DNA from: Dallia pectoralis
Taxonomy: Eukaryota > Chordata > Actinopteri > Esociformes > Umbridae
Reading direction: 5' to 3'
Assembly: GCA_029465975.1 (NCBI GenBank)
Contig: CM055747.1
Coordinates: 12,510,824-12,574,823, forward strand
Length of the DNA stretch: 64,000 nt
Below are positions 13,030-23,657 of this stretch, piece by piece (the first letter of the stretch is position 1; each line of letters starts with the position of its first letter). The notes beneath the pieces were generated by a model. That model was not told where the DNA came from. It ran no database searches and saw only the letters and a list, made by a program, of their open reading frames with translations. The position numbers and the translations under genes were made by a program.

Positions 13030-13697
13030 GAAGGGCTGGGTTCAATCAATAAGTCAGGAGATCAAAGGTCGGGTTCAATCTGTAATTTTGGTGATTAAGG
13101 GAAGGGTTCAATCTGTAACATAGAAAATCTAGGACCAGGTTCAAACTGTAACATAGAAAATCAAGCACCAGGTTCAATCTGTAACATAGAAAATCTAGGA
13201 CCAGGTTCAAACTGTAACATAGAAAATCAAGCACCAGGTTCAATCTGTAACATAAAAAATCATAGACTGGGTTCAATCTGTAATTTAGGAGATCAAAGAC
13301 TGGGTTCAATCTGTAATTTAGGAGATCAAAGACTGGGTTCAATCTGTAATTTAGGATATCAAAGACTGGGTTCAATCTGTAACATAAAAAATCATAGACT
13401 GGGTTCAATCTGTAATTTAGGAGATCAAAGACTGGGTTCAATCTGTAATTTAGGATATCAAAGATTGGGTTCAATCTGTAATTTAGGAGATCAAAGACTG
13501 GGTTCAATCTGTAATTTAGGAGATCAAAGACTGGGTTCAATCTGTAATTTAGGATATCAAAGATTGGGTTCAATCTGTAATTTAGGAGATCAAAGACTGG
13601 GTTCAATCTGTAATTTAGGAGATCAAAGACTGGGTTCAATCTGTAATTTAGGAGATCAAAGACTGGGTTCAATCTGTAATTTAGGAGATCAAAGACT
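13030..13697. repeat. 33-bp minisatellite, left part
   Basis: About 20 units of ggttcaatctgtaatttagg followed by agatcaaagactg (33 bp), with a second unit type carrying aacatagaaaatc. Open in both orientations because the unit is a multiple of three and lacks stops (208 codons on the minus strand); no gene is implied. The array resumes at 14852 after an inserted element. Confidence 0.93.
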
Positions 13698-14851
13698 ATG
13701 GAGCTATAAGAGTCTCAAAAAAGATAAATGCACAGACTAGATTTACAAATGCACAGACCAAATTTAAAAAGCACATAAGATTCACAAATGCATACAAATT
13801 GTTTAAATGCACATAGCGAAATATATCGCGATTTACAAACTGCTTGCGTGCAGTGAATTTGACTGCATTTGTGTGTGGATTCTTTTTGAGACCCCCCTAA
13901 CGTGGATCCACACACAAATGCATTTTTTCAACAGAGAATGATCTGCAACCAATCAGATATCTTCCTTGTTTTAGCCAATCACAAGAACCCACACCACGTG
14001 GGAGATTGTTCACACCGCGCTGTATGTGATACGTATGGAACGCCAAATGGGTCACAATTCATGCGTTCAAAACGTGATTGTTCAACCACTGCACCTGTTA
14101 AGCAAGCGCCTGCACCGGTTAAATAAGCGCGTGCGCCTGTTATGTTAAAGTAACGTTACAGGTGCCAGATAAACGTTTGTATGATTTAATATAGCTCCAC
14201 CTTTTTCATGTAAATAAGGTACTCACTCTTTAATATTCATGACTCTGAAGAAAGCTAGCTAGTTTGCTTTTACATTGCCTAGCACAGTGCGCCCTCGTGG
14301 ACTTTTGTATTTCACTACAATGTTATTTTTTACATCGTTTCAGCCAACGTTTCTCAACTTTTATTACATATTTATTTTAAAATGTCAGTACATTGTAAAC
14401 CAGTGTGACATGAATACAGTTGGTATTGCAGAAATGCATGCTGAAAGTGCATTGAAAAATTACAAAATGTAAGAGTGGACACCATCCCCGTTCAAGTGAA
14501 CAATCTCCCACGTGGTGTGCGTTCTTGTGATTGGCTAAAACAAGGAAGATATCTGATTGGTTGCAGATCATTCTCTGTTGAAAAAATGCATTTGTGTGTG
14601 GATCCACGTCAGGGGAGTCTCAAAAAGAACCCACACACAAATGCAGTCAAATTCACTGCACGCAAGAAGTTTGTAAATCAAGATATATTTCGCTATGTGC
14701 ATTTAAACAATTTGTATGCATTTGTGAATCTCATGTGCTTTTTAAATTTGTTGTGTGTATTTGTGAATTTTGTACGCATGTATGAATCCGGTGTGTGCAT
14801 TTGTAAATCTAGTCTGTGCATTTATCTTTTTTGAGACTCTGCTAGCTCCAT
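13698..14851. mobile_element. hAT-like foldback element inside the minisatellite
   Basis: 1154-bp element starting ATGGAGCTATAAGAGTCTC and ending in the near-complement (gagactctgctagctccat). Inverted arms of roughly 300 bp (about 13698-14020 against 14500-14851) share phrases such as ctagtctgtgcatttat and ccaatcagatatcttcctt in opposite orientation. Flanks 13690-13697 (caaagact) and 14852-14859 (aaaagact) form an 8-bp, 7-of-8 target duplication typical of hAT elements. The centre (14020-14500) has no transposase. Probably non-autonomous. Confidence 0.8.
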
Positions 14852-15060
14852 AAAAGACTGGGTTCAATCTGTAATTTAGGAGATCAAGAACAGGGTTCAA
14901 TCTGTAACATAGAAAATCAAGAACAGGGTTCAATCTGTATTGATGAAGATCTAGGGATGGATTTAATCTGTATCACTGTGAATCAAAGGTTGGATTAAAT
15001 CTGTCTATTTGAATTTGGAACCAATCTGTATCACTGAAGTTCAATGGCTGGATACAATGT
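14852..15060. repeat. 33-bp minisatellite, right part
   Basis: Continuation of the array interrupted at 13698. The first two or three units match well and later ones decay (ggatttaatctgtatcac, ggattaaatctgtc) as the array fades out. Confidence 0.85.
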
Positions 15061-15305
15061 AAAATACTTTATAATAGCATTTAAGGCAGGAACATTAAAA
15101 GGAAGCGCTAAACGTCCATAATCCAGGTTGAATCTAGCTCAGGGTCTCTGACTGTTGTGGTTTATTAGTTTCCCTCCATAGGTTGCATGACAACGCATCT
15201 CCTTGGACACCCACTGAAAACATTTAAATATTGGTGAATGAGCGAGAGCTGACTCATTGTGTGTATGTGTACATCTGACGTGCTGACCCGAGAACATACA
15301 TGAGT

Positions 15306-15306
<1 letters not shown>

Positions 15307-15391
<85 letters not shown>
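15307..15391. repeat. (GT)n microsatellite
   Basis: About 85 bp of GT with one TATG interruption. Confidence 0.95.
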
Positions 15392-15639
15392 ACGTGTCGA
15401 CAGTGACTCACATGGAGGGAGGGTGGGGAGGTGGATAGAGCCACCTGCTGCTTCCACAGGTGTACTTATGTCTTCAGAAAGACAGCTCACTAAGTGAATA
15501 ACTCCCGTCTGGACAGACAGCAGGTTAACGCTCAAACACTTAATTAACCTATTTACACCCAGTCTGAGAAACAGCATTCCGACACACCATAGCTGTAGTA
15601 AAGTAAATGGATTAATTGTGTGATATGATGTATCAATGC

Positions 15640-16457
15640 TACCCGGTTAGTATGTGATGTAATGGGTTTCATGTTATTATGGTAACCCGGTTAAGTATGT
15701 GATATAATGGGTTTCATGTTATTATGGTAACCCGGTTAGTATGTGATGTAATGGGTTTCATGTTATTATGGTAACCCGGTTAGTATGTGATGTAATGGGT
15801 TTCATGTTATTATGGTAACCCGGTTAAGTATGTGATGTAATGGGTTTCATGATATTATGGTAACCCGGTTAAGTATGTGATGTAATGGGTTTCATGTTAT
15901 TATGGTAACCCGGTTAAGTATGTCATGTAATGGGTTTCATGTTATTATGGTAACCCGGTTAAGTATGTGATATAATGGGTTTCATGTTATTATGGTAACC
16001 CGGTTAGTATGTGATGTAATGGGTTTCATGTTATTATGGTAACCCGGTTAGTATGTGATGTAATGGGTTTCATGTTATTATGGTAACCCGGTTAAGTATG
16101 TGATGTAATGGGTTTCATGTTATTATGGTAACCCGGTTAAGTATGTGATGTAATGGGTTTCATGTTATTATGGTAACCCGGTTAAGTATGTGATGTAATG
16201 GGTTTCATGTTATTATGGTAACCCGGTTAAGTATGTGATGTAATGGGTTTCATGTTATTATGGTTGCCCGGTTAAGTATGTGATGTAATGGGTTTCATGT
16301 TATTATGGTAACCCGGTTAAGTATGTGATGTAATGGGTTTCATGTTATTATGGTAACCCGGTCAGTATGTGATGTAATGGGTTTCATGTTATTATGGTAA
16401 CCCGGTTAGTATGTGATGTAATGGGTTTCATGTTATTATGGTAACCCGGTTAAGTAT
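15640..16457. repeat. 44/45-bp minisatellite, left part
   Basis: About 18 units of taagtatgtgatgtaatggg followed by tttcatgttattatggtaac and ccggt (45 bp); a 44-bp form has tagtatg in place of taagtatg. It is cut by the LTR element at 16457 and resumes at 20068. Confidence 0.95.
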
Positions 16458-16873
16458 TGTCATGTATGGAGCGGCGTAGTGCGGTGAAAGCCATGTGCAG
16501 AGTCGTGGGAACCGTTCAAATCAGGTTTATTGCGCAATCCAAACACAAAACAAACCGTAACGGCGAAAACACAATACTGTATAAAAGAAAGGTGCGCATA
16601 TAGCGACTTTAAACAAAACCCTCTCAATCACAACTAAAACAGTATAACCGTGTAACCTCACACTCACCTCTAATATAATTACGTGACATGTAACAAACAA
16701 TGCTAAGCAAGGAGTGACTTGCTAGCGACCCCTTTATATCCCGACATAAAGTGACAGATTACTAACAGCTGTGACCACGTGAAAGAGGAAGTAATCACAG
16801 CTAGTGAGAACAAAAACACGGAAGTGGATCACCGAAATGGAAGTGTAGCAACGCCACCACACCAATCGTGACA
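16458..16873 (-). repeat. 3' LTR (minus orientation)
   Basis: 416 bp and preceded on the minus strand by the purine-rich tract at 16874-16885. AATAAA is at 16526-16531 and the TATA-like box at 16733-16740. Confidence 0.9.
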
Positions 16874-16883
16874 GTATCCCCCA

Positions 16884-19649
16884 CTAAAAGGCTAGCTCCC
16901 CAGATAGCCGAACGGAAACACAAAAACAAAACAAGGGAGCAACAGGGAGAGAACCCACAGTCAAACCCAAAAGGGTCAGTCCAGGACCGCAGGTCCAGCC
17001 CTGAATAGGCCTCGGTGGCCTGAGAGGCCGCCATCTAGTGCGGCTGAGAGACCGCCATCTTGTGCGGCTGAGAGTGCGTTGTGGCGGCGACCATCGTGGG
17101 CGGCGTGGCGGCGGCCCTCGTGGGCGGCGTGGCGGCGGCCATCGTGGGCGGCGTGGCGGCGGCCATCGTGGGCGGCGTGGCGGCGGCCATCGTGGCGTAG
17201 TCGTGGCGGCGGCCATCGTGGCGTAGTCGTGGCGGCGGCCATCGTGAGCGTAGTCGTGGCGGCGGCCATCGTGAGCGTAGTCGTGGCGGCGGCCATCGTG
17301 AGCGTAGTCGTGGCGGCGGCCATCGTGAGCGTAGTCGTGGCGGCGGCCATCGTGGCGTAGTCGTGGCGGCGGCCATCGTGGCGTAGTCGTGGCGGCGGCC
17401 ATCGTGGCGTAGTCGTGGCGGCGGCCATCGTGAGCGTAGTCGTGGCGGCGGCCATCGTGAGCGTAGTCGTGGCGGCGGCCATCGTGGCGTAGTCGTGGCG
17501 GCGGCCATCGTGAGCGTAGTCGTGGCGGCGGCCATCGTGAGCGTCGTCGTGGCGGCGGCCATCGTGAGCGTCGTCGTGGCGGCGGCGGCCATCGTGAGCG
17601 TCGTCGTGGCGGCGGCCATCGTGAGCGTCGTCGTGGCGGCGGCCATCGTGGCGTCGTCGTGGCGCGGCCCTCGTGGGCGGCGATGCGGCAGCCATTGTGG
17701 GCGGCGATGCGGCAGCCATTGTGGGCGGCGATGCGGCAGCCATTGTGGGCGGCGGCGTGACGGCAACAGCCATCTTGGGCGCTGGCGTGACGACGGCAAC
17801 CACCTTGAGCGCTGGCGTGACGACAACAGCCATCTTGAGCGCTGGCGTGACGGCGGGAGCCATCGTGGACGCTGGCGGGACGGTGGCAGCCATCTTGGGC
17901 GCTGGCGTGACAGCGGGGGCCATCGTGGACGCTGGCGTGACGGCGGCAGCCATCTTGGGCGCTGGCGTGAAGACGGCAACAGCCATCTTGGGCGCTGGCG
18001 TGACGGCAACAGCCATCTTGGGCGCTGGCGTGACGGCGCGGACCATCGTGGACGCTGGCGTGACGGCGGCAGCCATCGTGGACGCTGGCGAGACGGCGGC
18101 AGCCATCTTGGGCGCTGGCGTGACGACAACAGCCATCTTGGGCGCTGGCGTGACGGCGGCGGCCATCGTGGACGCTGGCGTGACGGCGGCAGCCATCTTG
18201 GGCGCTGGAGTGGCGACGGCAGCCATCTTGGGCGCTGGCGTGACGACAACAGCCATCTTGAGCGCTGGCGGGGACGGCGGGAGCCATCGTGGACGCTGGC
18301 GAGACGGCGGCAGCCATCTTGGACGCTGGCGTGACGACAACAGCCATCTTGAGCGCTGGCGGGACGGCGGGAGCCATCGTGGACGCTGGCGAGACGGTGG
18401 CAGCCATCTTGGGCGCTGGCGTGACGACAACAGCCATCTTGGGCGCTGGCGTGACGACGGCAACCACCTTGAGCGCTGGCGTGACGACAACAGCCATCTT
18501 GAGCGCTGGCGTGACGGCGCGGACCATCGTGGACGCTGGCGTGACGGCGGCAGCCATCGTGGACGCTGGCGAGACGGCGGCAGCCATCTTGGGCGCTGGC
18601 GTGACGACAACAGCCATCTTGGGCGCTGGCGTGACGGCGGGGGCCATCGTGGACGCTGGCGTGACGGCGGCAGCCATCTTGGGCGCTGGCGTGGCGACGG
18701 CAGCCATCTTGGGCGCTGGCGTGACGACAACAGCCATCTTGAGCGCTGGCGGGACGGCGGGAGCCATCGTGGACGCTGGCGAGACGGCGGCAGCCATCTT
18801 GGGCGCTGGCGTGTCGACAACAGCCATCTTGAGCGCTGGCGGAACGGCGGGAGCCATCGTGGACGCTGGCGAGACGGCGGCAGCCATCTTGGGCGCTGGC
18901 GGGACGACGGCAGCCATCTTGAGCGCCGGCGTGACGACGGCAACAGCCATCTCGGGCGCAGGCGTAGCGGAGGCCATCTCGGGCGCAGGCGTAGCTGAGG
19001 CCATCTCGGGCACAGACGTAGCTGAGGCCATCTCGGGCACAGGCGTAGCTGAGGCCATCTCGGGCACAGGCGTAGCTGAGGCCATCTCGGGCGCAGGCGT
19101 AGCTGAAGCCATCTCGGGCGCAGGCGTAGCGGCCATCTCGGGCGCTGGCGTGGCGGAGGCGATCTCTGGCGTCAGATCTTGAAAGTCCAGCCATGCCTTC
19201 CACCACGCCCTAATGACAGCCGGGGGCTGCTTATGTAACCCCTCCGGGGATTTCTCTGTCCCGGATGTAGGTGGTCTGAAAGGGTCTTCCCCCGGCGGGG
19301 GTAGTGGCTGTAGCTCCAGGGGTTTTCCTCCCCCTGTCTGCAGCCCCGGAACAGTGGGCGGTGTCTTCTGCCCGCCCCAGCCGACGTCCGATGTTGCGGG
19401 GACTAGTCGACTGAGGACGGGGTCCCATAGCAGGGCGTCTTCCAGGGAGTCCTCCTCCACTCGCTCGTAGAACGCTTCCTCATCATCCGAGGAGAGGGAG
19501 TCGGACCCCCAATCACCCTGCCAGGTGTAGCGCTGCTCCTGCTGCTCCGTGGGTTGACGGTGAGCTTCATACCTCGGAGCGCTATAGCTTGCCCCTCCGA
19601 GGAATCCACTCACCGTCCGGCTCTGCGGGCTTCTTGGGTGGCTTAGCAT
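16884..19649 (-). CDS. Repeat-rich ORF inside the LTR element (doubtful protein)
   Basis: One uninterrupted minus frame runs from the 5' LTR (first ATG 19688) to a TAG at 16884 beside the purine-rich tract. The first ATG inside the element body is at 19649, only 2 nt after the LTR. The N-terminal ~175 residues are non-repetitive: an acidic patch (SSDDEEAFYERVEEDSLED), then Pro-rich sequence, then a Trp-containing AWWKAWLDFQDL. After that come about 70 degenerate units, first PAPEMASAT, then PAPKMAVVVT-like 10-mers, which slip into ASAQDGCCRH and RHDYAHDGRR as unit length changes between 30, 27 and 26 bp. The other minus frames are open for 723 and 655 codons too, so coding of the repeat part is unproven. 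No gag zinc knuckle or pol motif is seen. The N-terminal part may be a real short protein. Confidence 0.4.
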   Translation of the reverse strand: MLSHPRSPQSRTVSGFLGGASYSAPRYEAHRQPTEQQEQRYTWQGDWGSDSLSSDDEEAFYERVEEDSLEDALLWDPVLSRLVPATSDVGWGGQKTPPTVPGLQTGGGKPLELQPLPPPGEDPFRPPTSGTEKSPEGLHKQPPAVIRAWWKAWLDFQDLTPEIASATPAPEMAATPAPEMASATPAPEMASATPVPEMASATPVPEMASATSVPEMASATPAPEMASATPAPEMAVAVVTPALKMAAVVPPAPKMAAAVSPASTMAPAVPPALKMAVVDTPAPKMAAAVSPASTMAPAVPPALKMAVVVTPAPKMAAVATPAPKMAAAVTPASTMAPAVTPAPKMAVVVTPAPKMAAAVSPASTMAAAVTPASTMVRAVTPALKMAVVVTPALKVVAVVTPAPKMAVVVTPAPKMAATVSPASTMAPAVPPALKMAVVVTPASKMAAAVSPASTMAPAVPASAQDGCCRHASAQDGCRRHSSAQDGCRRHASVHDGRRRHASAQDGCCRHASAQDGCRRLASVHDGCRRHASVHDGPRRHASAQDGCCRHASAQDGCCRLHASAQDGCRRHASVHDGPRCHASAQDGCHRPASVHDGSRRHASAQDGCCRHASAQGGCRRHASAQDGCCRHAAAHNGCRIAAHNGCRIAAHNGCRIAAHEGRATTTPRWPPPRRRSRWPPPRRRSRWPPPPRRRSRWPPPRRRSRWPPPRLRSRWPPPRLRHDGRRHDYAHDGRRHDYAHDGRRHDYATMAAATTTPRWPPPRLRHDGRRHDYAHDGRRHDYAHDGRRHDYAHDGRRHDYAHDGRRHDYATMAAATTTPRWPPPRRPRWPPPRRPRWPPPRRPRGPPPRRPRWSPPQRTLSRTRWRSLSRTRWRPLRPPRPIQGWTCGPGLTLLGLTVGSLPVAPLFCFCVSVRLSGELAF
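17040..19165. repeat. GC-rich 24-30-bp repeat with ATGGC cores
   Basis: About 2.1 kb of tandem units, very CpG-rich. There are three blocks: 26/27-bp units near gtagtcgtggcggcggccat (17080-17670), 30-bp units near gcagccatcttgggcgctgg (17750-18950), and 24-27-bp units near gaggccatctcgggcgcagg (18950-19165). Every unit holds one GCCAT (ATGGC on the minus strand), mostly as AAGATGGCTGC or ACGATGGCCGC. Confidence 0.92.
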
Positions 19650-19651
19650 TC

Positions 19652-20067
19652 TGTCATGTATGGAGCGGCGTAGTGCGGTGAAAGCCATGTGCAGAGTCGT
19701 GGGAACCGTTCAAATCAGGTTTATTGCGCAATCCAAACACAAAACAAACCGTAACGGCGAAAACACAATACTGTATAAAAGAAAGGTGCGCATATAGCGA
19801 CTTTAAACAAAACCCTCTCAATCACAACTAAAACAGTATAACCGTGTAACCTCACACTCACCTCTAATATAATTACGTGACATGTAACAAACAATGCTAA
19901 GCAAGGAGTGACTTGCTAGCGACCCCTTTATATCCCGACATAAAGTGACAGATTACTAACAGCTGTGACCACGTGAAAGAGGAAGTAATCACAGCTAGTG
20001 AGAACAAAAACACGGAAGTGGATCACCGAAATGGAAGTGTAGCAACGCCACCACACCAATCGTGACA
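19652..20067 (-). repeat. 5' LTR (minus orientation)
   Basis: 416 bp, ends tgtca/tgaca. On the minus strand a TATA-like box at 19927-19934 and AATAAA at 19720-19725 are in the order expected for U3-R-U5. Visually identical to the 16458 copy. Confidence 0.9.
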
Positions 20068-23000
20068 AGTATGTGATGTAATGGGTTTCATGTTATTATG
20101 GTAACCCGGTTAAGTATGTGATGTAATGGGTTTCCTGTTATTATGGTAACCCGGTTAGTATGTGATGTAATGGGTTTCATGTTATTATGGTAACCCGGTT
20201 AGTATGTGATGTAATGGGTTTCATGTTATTATGGTAACCCGGTTAGTATGTGATGTAATGGGTTTCATGTTATTATGGTAACCCGGTTAAGTATGTGATG
20301 TAATGGGTTTCATGTTATTATGGTAACCCGGTTAAGTATGTGATGTAATGGGTTTCATGTTATTATGGTAACCGGGTTAAGTATGTGATGTAATGGGTTT
20401 CATGTTATTATGGTAACCCGGTTAAGTATGTGATGTAATGGGTTTCCTGTTATTATGGTAACCCGGTTAAGTATGTGATGTAATGGGTTTCCTGTTATTA
20501 TGGTAACCCGGTTAGTATGTGATGTAATGGGTTTCATGTTATTATGGTAACCCGGTTAGTATGTGATGTAATGGGTTTCATGTTATTATGGTAACCCGGT
20601 TAGTATGTGATGTAATGGGTTTCCTGTTATTATGGTAACTCGGTTAAGTATGTGATGTAATGGGTTTCATGTTATTATGGTAACCCGGTTAAGTATGTGA
20701 TGTAATGGGTTTCATGTTATTATGGTAACCCGGTTAAGTATGTGATGTAATGGGTTTCATGTTATTATGGTAACCCGGTTAAGTATGTGATGTAATGGGT
20801 TTCATGTTATTATGGTAACCCGGTCAGTATGTGATGTAATGGGTTTCATGTTATTATGGTAACCCGGTTAGTATGTGATGTAATGGGTTTCATGTTATTA
20901 TGGTAACCCGGTTAAGTATGTGATGTAATGGGTTTCATGTTATTATGGTAACCGGTTAAGTATGTGATGTAATGGGTTTCCTGTTATTATGGTAACCCGG
21001 TTAGTATGTGATGTAATGGGTTTCATGTTATTATGGTAACCCGGTTAGTATGTGATGTAATGGGTTTCATGTTATTATGGTAACCCGGTTAGTATGTGAT
21101 GTAATGGGTTTCATGTTATTATGGTAACCCGGTTAAGTATGTGATGTAATGGGTTTCATGTTATTATGGTAACCCGGTTAAGTATGTGATGTAATGGGTT
21201 TCATGTTATTATGGTAACCGGGTTAAGTATGTGATGTAATGGGTTTCATGTTATTATGGTAACCCGGTTAAGTATGTGATGTAATGGGTTTCCTGTTATT
21301 ATGGTAACCCGGTTAAGTATGTGATGTAATGGGTTTCCTGTTATTATGGTAACCCGGTTAGTATGTGATGTAATGGGTTTCATGTTATTATGGTAACCCG
21401 GTTAGTATGTGATGTAATGGGTTTCATGTTATTATGGTAACCCGGTTAGTATGTGATGTAATGGGTTTCCTGTTATTATGGCAACTCGGTTAACTATGTG
21501 ATGTTATGGGTTTCATGTTATTATGGTAACCCGGTTAGTATGTGATTTAATAGGTTTCATGTTATTATGGTAACCCGGTTAGTATGTGATGTAATGGGTT
21601 TCATGTTATTATGGTAACCCGGTTAGTATGTGATGTAATGGGTTTCATGTTATTATGGTAACCCGGTTAAGTATGTGATGTAATGGGTTTCATGTTATTA
21701 TGGTAACCCGGTCAGTATGTGATGTAATGGGTTTCATGTTATTATGGTAACCCGGTTAGTATGTGATGTAATGGGTTTCATGTTATTATGGTAACCCGGT
21801 TAAGTATGTGATGTAATGGGTTTCATGTTATTATGGTAACCCGGTTAAGTATGTGATGTAATGGGTTTCCTGTTATTATGGTAACCCGGTTAGTATGTGA
21901 TGTAATGGGTTTCATGTTATTATGGTAACCCGGTCAGTATGTGATGTAATGGGTTTCATGTTATTATGGTAACCCGGTTAAGTATGTGATGTAATGGGTT
22001 TCATGTTATTATGGTAACCCGGTTAAGTATGTGATGTAATGGGTTTCATGTTATTATGGTAACCCGGTTAAGTATGTGATGTAATGGGTTTCATGTTATT
22101 ATGGTAACCCGGTCAGTATGTGATGTAATGGGTTTCATGTTATTATGGTAACCCGGTTAAGTATGTGATGTAATGGGTTTCCTGTTATTATGGTAACCCG
22201 GTTAGTATGTGATGTAATGGGTTTCATGTTATTATGGTAACCCGGTCAGTATGTGATGTAATGGGTTTCATGTTATTATGGTAACCCGGTCAGTATGTGA
22301 TGTAATGGGTTTCATGTTATTATGGTAACCCGGTTAGTATGTGATGTAATGGGTTTCATGTTATTATGGTAACCCGGTCAGTATGTGATGTAATGGGTTT
22401 CATGTTATTATGGTAACCCGGTTAGTATGTGATGTAATGGGTTTCATGTTATTATGGTAACCCGGTTAGTATGTGATGTAATGGGTTTCATGTTATTATG
22501 GTAACCCGGTTAACTATGTGATGTAATGGGTTTCATGTTATTATGGTAACCCGGTAACTATGTGATGTAATGGGTTTCATGTTATTATGGTAACCCGGTT
22601 AGTATGTGATGTAATGGGTTTCTGTTATTATGGTAACCCGGTTAAGTATGTGATGTAATGGGTTTCATGTTATTATGGTAACCCGGTTAGTATGTGATGT
22701 AATGGGTTTCATGTTATTATGGTAACCCGGTTAAGTATGTGATATAATGGGTTTCATGTTATTATGGTAACCCGGTCAGTATGTGATGTAATGGGTTTCA
22801 TGTTATTATGGTAACCCGGTTAGTATGTGATGTAATGGGTTTCATGTTATTATGGTAACCCGGTTAAGTATGTGATGTAATGGGTTTCTGTTATTATGGT
22901 AACCCGGTTAAGTATGTGATGTAATGGGTTTCATGTTATTATGGTAACCCGGTTAGTATGTGATGTAATGGGTTTCCTGTTATTATGGTAACCCGGTTAG

Positions 23001-23552
23001 TATGTGATGTAATGGGTTTCATGTTATTATGGTAACCCGGTTAGTATGTGATGTAATGGGTTTCCTGTTATTATGGTAACCCGGTTAGTATGTGATGTAA
23101 TGGGTTTCATGTTATTATGGTAACCCGGTCAGTATGTGATGTAATGGGTTTCATGTTATTATGGTAACCCGGTCAGTATGTGATGTAATGGGTTTCATGT
23201 TATTATGGTAACCCGGTTAAGTATGTGATGTAATGGGTTTCATGTTATTATGGTAACCCGGTTAGTATGTGATGTAATGGGTTTCATGTTATTATGGTAA
23301 CCCGGTCAGTATGTGATGTAATGGGTTTCATGTTATTATGGTAACCCGGTTAGTATGTGATGTAATGGGTTTCATGTTATTATGGTAACCCGGTTAGTAT
23401 GTGATGTAATGGGTTTCATGTTATTATGGTAACCCGGTTAGTATGTGATGTAATGGGTTTCATGTTATTATGGTAACCCGGTTAGTATGTGATGTAATGG
23501 GTTTCATGTTATTATGGTAACCCGGTTAGTATGTGATGTAATGGGTTTAGGG
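20068..23552. repeat. 44/45-bp minisatellite, right part
   Basis: About 78 further units of the array cut by the LTR element, ending at gggtttagggttataggg. Unit forms differ at taag/tag/cag, cat/cct and acccggt/accgggt. Two rare variants (accgggttaa at 20371 and 21217; aactcggttaa at 20637 and 21483) repeat with the same 846-bp offset, showing a block duplication within the array. Confidence 0.95.
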
Positions 23553-23657
23553 TTATAGGGAAGTGAAATTGTCCATGTGCGTGTTTTGTATTTTCCAGGT
23601 AGGTGGGCTAAGAACATATTATTTTCTTCAGCAACCATCTTAAATGTTCTCATAATG

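Larger units (their letters stand above)
16458..20067 (-). mobile_element. Complete non-autonomous LTR retrotransposon
   Basis: 3610-bp element with two 416-bp LTRs (16458-16873, 19652-20067) bounded by TGTCA…TGACA and a perfect 5-bp target duplication (agtat, 16453-16457 and 20068-20072). Orientation is minus: a purine-rich tract (AGTGGGGGATAC on the minus strand, 16874-16885) precedes the 16458 LTR, and on the minus strand each LTR has a GATATAAAG TATA-like box (16733-16740, 19927-19934) upstream of AATAAA (16526-16531, 19720-19725). The 2778-bp interior has no protease, reverse transcriptase, RNase H or integrase, so movement would need enzymes from another element. The superfamily cannot be decided; Ty3/gypsy would fit the 5-bp duplication. 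The LTRs appear identical by eye, implying recent insertion into the minisatellite. Confidence 0.92.

Noticed and set aside
13046..13672. 208-codon minus ORF with LNPVFDLLNYR repeats
   Set aside because: The 33-bp unit is a multiple of three and stop-free, and both strands are open. No start context, signal or homologue.
17038..19182. Plus-strand ORFs of 279, 441 and 297 codons (Ala/Gly-rich)
   Set aside because: They run through the GC-rich tandem repeat antisense to the LTR element and end with it; no non-repetitive coding part.
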